Below are positions 60,300-64,000 of a stretch of DNA of 64,000 nt, piece after piece (within the stretch, counting starts at the first letter, position 1; the number at the start of each line of letters is the position of its first letter). The notes beneath the pieces are model-generated. The model was not told the DNA's origin and searched no databases. It saw only the letters and a list, made by a program, of their open reading frames with translations. The position numbers and the translations under genes were made by a program. Origin of the DNA: Amycolatopsis sp. WAC 01376 (GTDB lineage: Bacteria > Actinomycetota > Actinomycetes > Mycobacteriales > Pseudonocardiaceae); NCBI RefSeq assembly GCF_003947415.1, contig NZ_QHKL01000001.1:496001-560000 (forward strand), written 5' to 3'.

Positions 60300-61517
60300 C
60301 TACTCGACGACGTCGACCAGTGCGCCCTTGGCGCCGGTGTTGGGCAGCGGCCACGGGGTGACCCCGCCGTTGGTGATGATCTTCTTGTCCTGCGGCGCGC
60401 ACGGCGGCACGGTCCGCGCGCCGATCCACGCCAGCACGTCGGGCACCTGCGCCTTGAAGGTGTTCATGTTGTGCCCGGCGTCCGGGATCCGCCAAGACGA
60501 CAGCGTCGCGGGCGCGCGGACGGCCGCCTGGATCTGGTCGATCGAGAAGCTCTCGAAGCTTTCCTTGTCCCCCGCGATCGCGAGGATGTCGACGGGCGAC
60601 GGATGCTTCTGCAGGTTCACCGTGACCGTGTTCGCGTCGGCGATGTCTTGCCTGCCCTTGAACAGGTTCTCCGTCTCCGCGTCCACCGAAGCCTTGTAGT
60701 AGCCGCTGACGCTCGCCGCCTGGCCGTACCACTGCGGATGCCGGGTCACGAGGTTCATCGCGCAGTACCCGCCCGAGGACCAGCCCGCCATCGTCCACGC
60801 CTTCCGCTGCGGGTTGGCGCCGAGTTTCTCGATCGCCCAGTCGCGGATGTCGGCGGTCAGGTAGGTGTCGTTGGCGGTGCCGTTGACCTCGTCGATGCAT
60901 TCGGTGTCGTGGCCGACCTTCGGTTTCCCGGTCGGGTCCGGGATGATCACCAGTGTCGGCGGGAGCACGTGCTTCGCGATGGCCGCGTCCAGTTTGGCGG
61001 GCAGTTCGTAGGGGCCGGTGACCACTTCCGGGCCGGACGGGTAGTTCGGGATCCATTCGATGACCGGGAATTTGAGCGCCCGGTACGCGGGATCGTAGTA
61101 CTGGGGCGGAAAGTACACCGAAACGTCGCGCGTGAGGCCGGTGCGTTTGCCGGTCACCGTCATGTGCACGACGGATCCCTTGCCCTCCTTGGCCCGCATC
61201 GCCCCGGCGTCCCGCAGTTTGTCGAGGTCCGAACCGTTCTGGCCGGCGACGGCGTCGACGCTCTCCCCCGAATACACGCCGGTGCCGATCAGGGCGCCGA
61301 CCGTCGGGAAGAACCCGCCGATCATGTTCCCGCCCATCGCGGTGCTGACCACGACGAGCACCACCGCGGCGAGGATCGTGGTGCTGCGGCCGAGGACCTT
61401 GCGGCGCCAGCGTTCCCAGAGGAACGGCACGGCGATGATCGCGAGCAGCGCCAGCACCACGACGATGACGAGGTTCAGTGTGGAATCGAGCCGGATGGCA
61501 CTCAGTCCCAGTCCCAT
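60300..61517 (-). CDS. Membrane-anchored esterase (esterase D / mycolyltransferase fold)
   Basis: A 405-residue protein with two to three N-terminal transmembrane helices (TLNLVIVVVLALLAIIAVPF, then STTILAAVVLVVVSTAMGG) and an extracytoplasmic alpha/beta hydrolase domain. The nucleophile elbow is AGWSSGGYCAMNL, with the oxyanion-side segment FPVIEWIPNYPSGPE and the likely catalytic His in PDAGHNMNTF. This layout matches the putative-esterase family (PF00756) that includes antigen 85-type acyltransferases. The start at 61517 follows GAGAGG; an upstream start at 61595 has no similarity. Function is probably lipid or cell-envelope ester turnover. Confidence 0.83.
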   Translation of the reverse strand: MGLGLSAIRLDSTLNLVIVVVLALLAIIAVPFLWERWRRKVLGRSTTILAAVVLVVVSTAMGGNMIGGFFPTVGALIGTGVYSGESVDAVAGQNGSDLDKLRDAGAMRAKEGKGSVVHMTVTGKRTGLTRDVSVYFPPQYYDPAYRALKFPVIEWIPNYPSGPEVVTGPYELPAKLDAAIAKHVLPPTLVIIPDPTGKPKVGHDTECIDEVNGTANDTYLTADIRDWAIEKLGANPQRKAWTMAGWSSGGYCAMNLVTRHPQWYGQAASVSGYYKASVDAETENLFKGRQDIADANTVTVNLQKHPSPVDILAIAGDKESFESFSIDQIQAAVRAPATLSSWRIPDAGHNMNTFKAQVPDVLAWIGARTVPPCAPQDKKIITNGGVTPWPLPNTGAKGALVDVVE

Positions 61518-61606
61518 GGCGATCGTGTCCCTCTCCGGCGGCGGCACGCCCCCGCACCGCGCTTCCCACATCTGGATCAAGAGACGTGCGGCCACCGGAA
61601 AGTGTT

Positions 61607-61634
61607 GTCCAGGGTGACGCGTGTCACCCTGGAC
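61607..61634. terminator. Perfect 12-bp inverted repeat between two hydrolase genes
   Basis: GTCCAGGGTGAC and GTCACCCTGGAC flank GCGT. It begins 8 nt downstream of the stop of the hydrolase at 61642 and 90 nt upstream of the esterase start. It may end the first transcript or be an operator for the esterase gene. Confidence 0.6.
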
Positions 61635-61641
61635 GAACCGA

Positions 61642-62589
61642 TCAGTCTTCGAGTGCCGTGCGCAGCACCCCGATCGCCTGCGTGATCGCGGCTTCCGCGG
61701 CGTGTGTTCCCCGCAGCGTGTTGAGCATGACGAAGTCGTGGACGATGCCCTGGTACCGCACGGCCGTCACCGGAACTCCGGCCTGACGCAGCTTCGCGGC
61801 GTACGCCTCGCCTTCGTCGCGCAGGACGTCGGCCTCGCCGGTGATCACCAGCGCGGGCGGCAGGCCCGCCAGCTCGTCGAGGCTCGCGCGCAGCGGCGAC
61901 GCGGTGATTTCCGCGCGCTGCGCCGGGTCGGTCGTGTACTGGTCCCAGAACCACTTCATGCCTTCGAGGGCAAGGAAGTAACCCTCGGCGAACTGCTTGT
62001 ACGACTCGGTGTCGAAGTTCGCGTCGGTGACCGGATAGAAGAGCACCTGCTGGCGGAAGGTGACGTCGCCGCGCTGCTTCGCCATGAGGGTGAGCGCGGC
62101 GGTCATGTTGCCGCCGACGGAGTCACCGGCGATCGCGATCCGCGTGTTGTCGAGGCCGTTCTCGGCGCCGTGCTCGGCGACCCACTTGGCCACGGCGTAG
62201 TTCTGCTCGATGGCGACCGGGTAACGCGCCTCCGGCGAGCGGTCGTACTCGGGGAAGACGACGGCCGCGCCCGCGCCGACGGCGAGCTCGCGGACCAGGC
62301 GCTCGTGGGTGTGGAAGTTGCCGAAGACCCAGCCTGCGCCGTGGATGTAGACGATCACGGGCAGCGGACCGGTGACGCCCTCGGGGCGGACGATGCGGAC
62401 CTCGACGCCGTCGACGTGCGTGGTTTCGACGTCCGCGGCGGGCAGCTCGACGTCACCGCCCTGCACCTCGTCGACGGCCTTGCGGCCCTCTTCCGGCGGC
62501 AACTGGAAGAGGAAGGGCGGGTTGGCGGTGGCCTCGACGAAGGCCTGCGCGGCGGGTTCGAGGGCCAGGTTGTGCGGGTTGGCGGTCAT
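61642..62589 (-). CDS. Alpha/beta hydrolase of the hormone-sensitive-lipase family
   Basis: A 315-residue cytosolic esterase. The HGAGW motif of the HSL family (IYIHGAGWVFGNFHTHERL) forms the oxyanion hole. The nucleophile is in AIAGDSVGGNMTAAL. The acid is in LVITGEADVLRDEGE and the His in YQGIVHDFVMLN. The ATG at 62589 follows GGAGG. It is divergent from the MarR/OhrR-type regulator gene, with 142 nt between starts and a palindrome in between, so it is a likely target of that regulator. Its substrate is probably a short-chain ester. Confidence 0.9.
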   Translation of the reverse strand: MTANPHNLALEPAAQAFVEATANPPFLFQLPPEEGRKAVDEVQGGDVELPAADVETTHVDGVEVRIVRPEGVTGPLPVIVYIHGAGWVFGNFHTHERLVRELAVGAGAAVVFPEYDRSPEARYPVAIEQNYAVAKWVAEHGAENGLDNTRIAIAGDSVGGNMTAALTLMAKQRGDVTFRQQVLFYPVTDANFDTESYKQFAEGYFLALEGMKWFWDQYTTDPAQRAEITASPLRASLDELAGLPPALVITGEADVLRDEGEAYAAKLRQAGVPVTAVRYQGIVHDFVMLNTLRGTHAAEAAITQAIGVLRTALED

Positions 62590-62638
62590 TTCTGCCTCCT
62601 GGGAGCGAAGTCGATGAGTTGAAGGTAGCCCTCAATTC

Positions 62639-62652
62639 AGTTGTGCACAACT
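62639..62652. promoter_or_regulatory. Palindromic operator candidate for the MarR-type regulator
   Basis: AGTTGTGCACAACT is a perfect 14-bp palindrome in the divergent region between the hydrolase and regulator genes, the usual place for MarR-family autoregulatory operators. A shorter pair CCACT-CA-AGTGG lies at 62677-62688. Confidence 0.55.
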
Positions 62653-62731
62653 TAAATGTGCCCAAGGAGATTTAGGCCACTCAAGTGGCGGGCTGAGGCA
62701 TGATCGACGCACCATGGGACGAGGAGGACCG

Positions 62732-63199
62732 ATGCCAACGGACAACACAGGCTCGCTGTGCCTGGACGATCAGCTGTGCTTCGGGCTCTACGCGGCATCG
62801 CGCGCCGTGACCGCGCTTTATCGCGTGGTGCTCGAAGACCTTGGCCTGACCTACCCGCAATACCTGGTGATGCTCGCGCTCTGGGAGGAGGACGAGCGGC
62901 TGGTCAAGGAACTCGGCATCGTGCTGAACCTGGACTCCGGCACGCTGTCGCCCCTGCTCAAACGGCTGGAGAAGACCGGACTGGTCCGGCGTGACCGGCA
63001 GGCCGACGACGAACGGTCCGTTCGCGTCAGCCTGACCGAGGACGGCACCCGGCTCCGGGAGCGCGCGACCGGCATCCCGAAGATCATCGGCGACGCGATG
63101 GGCCTCGACGCGGCCGGTCTCGCCCGCACCCGCGCGGAACTCGATCGCTTGACAGAATCCGTGAACGCCTACCGCGAGGCCTACGTCCCGGCCGGTTAG
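62732..63199 (+). CDS. MarR-family regulator, OhrR-like
   Basis: A 155-residue winged-helix dimeric repressor. The N-terminal CLDDQLCFGLYAASRAVT has the Cys position typical of OhrR-type peroxide sensors, followed by LTYPQYLVMLALWEED, LNLDSGTLSPLLKRLEKTGL as recognition helix, and the wing RRDRQADDERSVRVSLTEDG. OhrR proteins release DNA when the Cys is oxidised by organic hydroperoxides. The start at 62732 has GAGGAGG close upstream; an ATG at 62714 is possible. The divergent neighbour is an alpha/beta hydrolase rather than the usual Ohr peroxidase, so the regulon may differ. Confidence 0.9.
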   Translation: MPTDNTGSLCLDDQLCFGLYAASRAVTALYRVVLEDLGLTYPQYLVMLALWEEDERLVKELGIVLNLDSGTLSPLLKRLEKTGLVRRDRQADDERSVRVSLTEDGTRLRERATGIPKIIGDAMGLDAAGLARTRAELDRLTESVNAYREAYVPAG

Positions 63200-63232
63200 C
63201 ATGGGATTTCCGGCGCGGACAAAGGGATGACG

Positions 63233-64000
63233 ATGATCGATCACGACGCGGCGCTCAAGGCCGTCGAGAACAGCTTGGACCGGCCGTCCGCGGCCCGCGT
63301 CTACGACTACTTCATCGGCGGCGACACGCACTACGCCATCGACCGCAATTTCGCCGAGAAGGTGCGCGAGCGCCTGCCGCTCATGGGCGACTACTGCAAG
63401 ACCAGCAGGCAGTTCCTCGGCCGGGCCGTGCGGCACTGCGCCGGACTGGGCATCCGTCAGTTCGTCGACATCGGCTCCGGCCTGCCGACGGCCGGCAATG
63501 TGCACGAGGTCGCCGACGAGGCGCGGCCGCAGGAGGACACGCACGTCCTCTACATCGACAACGAGCCGATCGCCCTCGCGCATTCGACGCTGCTGCTCGC
63601 CGACACCGCCGACCCGGACCGGCACCACGCGATCGCCGCGGACCTGTTCGACCCCGAGGGCCTGTGGGAACGGGTGATGGACTCCGGCATCATCGACGTC
63701 CGGGAGCCCGTCGCGCTGGTGATCAACGCGGTCATGCACTTCATCAAGGACGAACAGGATCCGGACGCGCTGCTGGACTTCTACCGCGACCGGCTCGCGC
63801 CGGGTTCGCTGCTGGTGCTCTCGCAGATGACCAACGAGAACCCGGCCAACGACGAGGAACGACAGGCGCTGCTCGACATCCTCGAGTACTACGAGACCAC
63901 CACGAACCCCGGTTTCCTGCGCACCATGGACGAGTTCCGGCGGTTCTTCGGCGGCTGGCCGCTGCTGGAACCGGGACTGGTCTACGCGCCGGCGTGGCAC
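63233..64000 (+). CDS. DUF574 SAM-dependent methyltransferase, 3'-truncated
   Basis: The gene is open to the window edge, with 256 residues visible. It has the sequence RPSAARVYDYFIGGDTHYA typical of the large actinobacterial DUF574 (PF04672) family, then QFVDIGSGLPTAGNVHEVA as SAM-binding motif, VLYIDNEPIALAHS, and LVINAVMHFIKDEQDP. Family members are class I methyltransferases, abundant in Streptomyces and Amycolatopsis, with mostly unknown substrates. AAGG lies 7 nt before the ATG at 63233; an ATG at 63227 is too close to it. It follows the MarR-type gene by 33 nt in the same direction. Confidence 0.88.
   Translation, partial: MIDHDAALKAVENSLDRPSAARVYDYFIGGDTHYAIDRNFAEKVRERLPLMGDYCKTSRQFLGRAVRHCAGLGIRQFVDIGSGLPTAGNVHEVADEARPQEDTHVLYIDNEPIALAHSTLLLADTADPDRHHAIAADLFDPEGLWERVMDSGIIDVREPVALVINAVMHFIKDEQDPDALLDFYRDRLAPGSLLVLSQMTNENPANDEERQALLDILEYYETTTNPGFLRTMDEFRRFFGGWPLLEPGLVYAPAWH

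Overview
The window is high-GC actinomycete DNA, most like Amycolatopsis. The evidence is rifamycin-type genes, GTG starts, ATGA/GTGA overlaps and several intergenic hairpins built around a GAAGGC..CCTTC core. Positions 1 to about 54,310 are a secondary-metabolite cluster that is cut at its left end. From the tRNA-Lys at 54,605 to the right end the genes look like ordinary chromosomal functions.

The core is an ansamycin-type polyketide pathway primed by 3-amino-5-hydroxybenzoate (AHBA). A RifA-like synthase (3-14783, 5'-truncated) carries the end of an aryl-acid adenylation loading module plus modules 1-3. A RifB-like synthase on the other strand (27670-43041) carries modules 4-6. Matching docking segments (acidic C-tail on the first, coiled-coil N-terminus on the second) support hand-off in that order. 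AT motifs predict methylmalonate, malonate, methylmalonate, methylmalonate, malonate, methylmalonate, so a 23-carbon chain including the starter. The second synthase ends directly after its ACP, with neither thioesterase nor docking tail. An FAD hydroxylase of the Rif-Orf19 type precedes it. All seven AHBA enzymes are present: rifK, L, M and N homologs at 17590-21417, rifJ at 50743-51183, and rifG and rifH at 52037-54309. A type II thioesterase (51246-52019) supports editing.

Two further modules decorate the core. A deoxysugar set (21476-27593) holds a sugar C-methyltransferase, an aldo/keto reductase, a sugar epimerase and two glycosyltransferases, one lacking the usual HHGG motif. An aminocoumarin-like set (44746-50704) holds a fused acyl-ligase/adenylation/carrier protein, a P450 and a FabG-like reductase with overlapping start and stop codons, in the novH-novI-novJ order. 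A short MbtH-like protein lies at 15156. An AHBA ansamycin plus an aminocoumarin-type unit plus a C-methylated deoxysugar is the combination found in rubradirin, so I infer a rubradirin-like hybrid. The product is not proven, and no macrolactam-forming amide synthase is in view.

Regulatory and repeat structure: a 99-bp leader with an imperfect palindrome is duplicated ahead of the methyltransferase gene (16803) and the AHBA synthase gene (17590). Three large hairpins lie between the first synthase and mbtH. Another hairpin and a 64-bp direct repeat lie at 24866-25072. Right of the tRNA the window holds DinB, PcaB-like lyase, a COG4315-type lipoprotein, a DUF4383 membrane protein, a beta-lactamase-like protein, a DUF2236 oxygenase, two alpha/beta hydrolases, a MarR/OhrR regulator and a 3'-truncated DUF574 methyltransferase.
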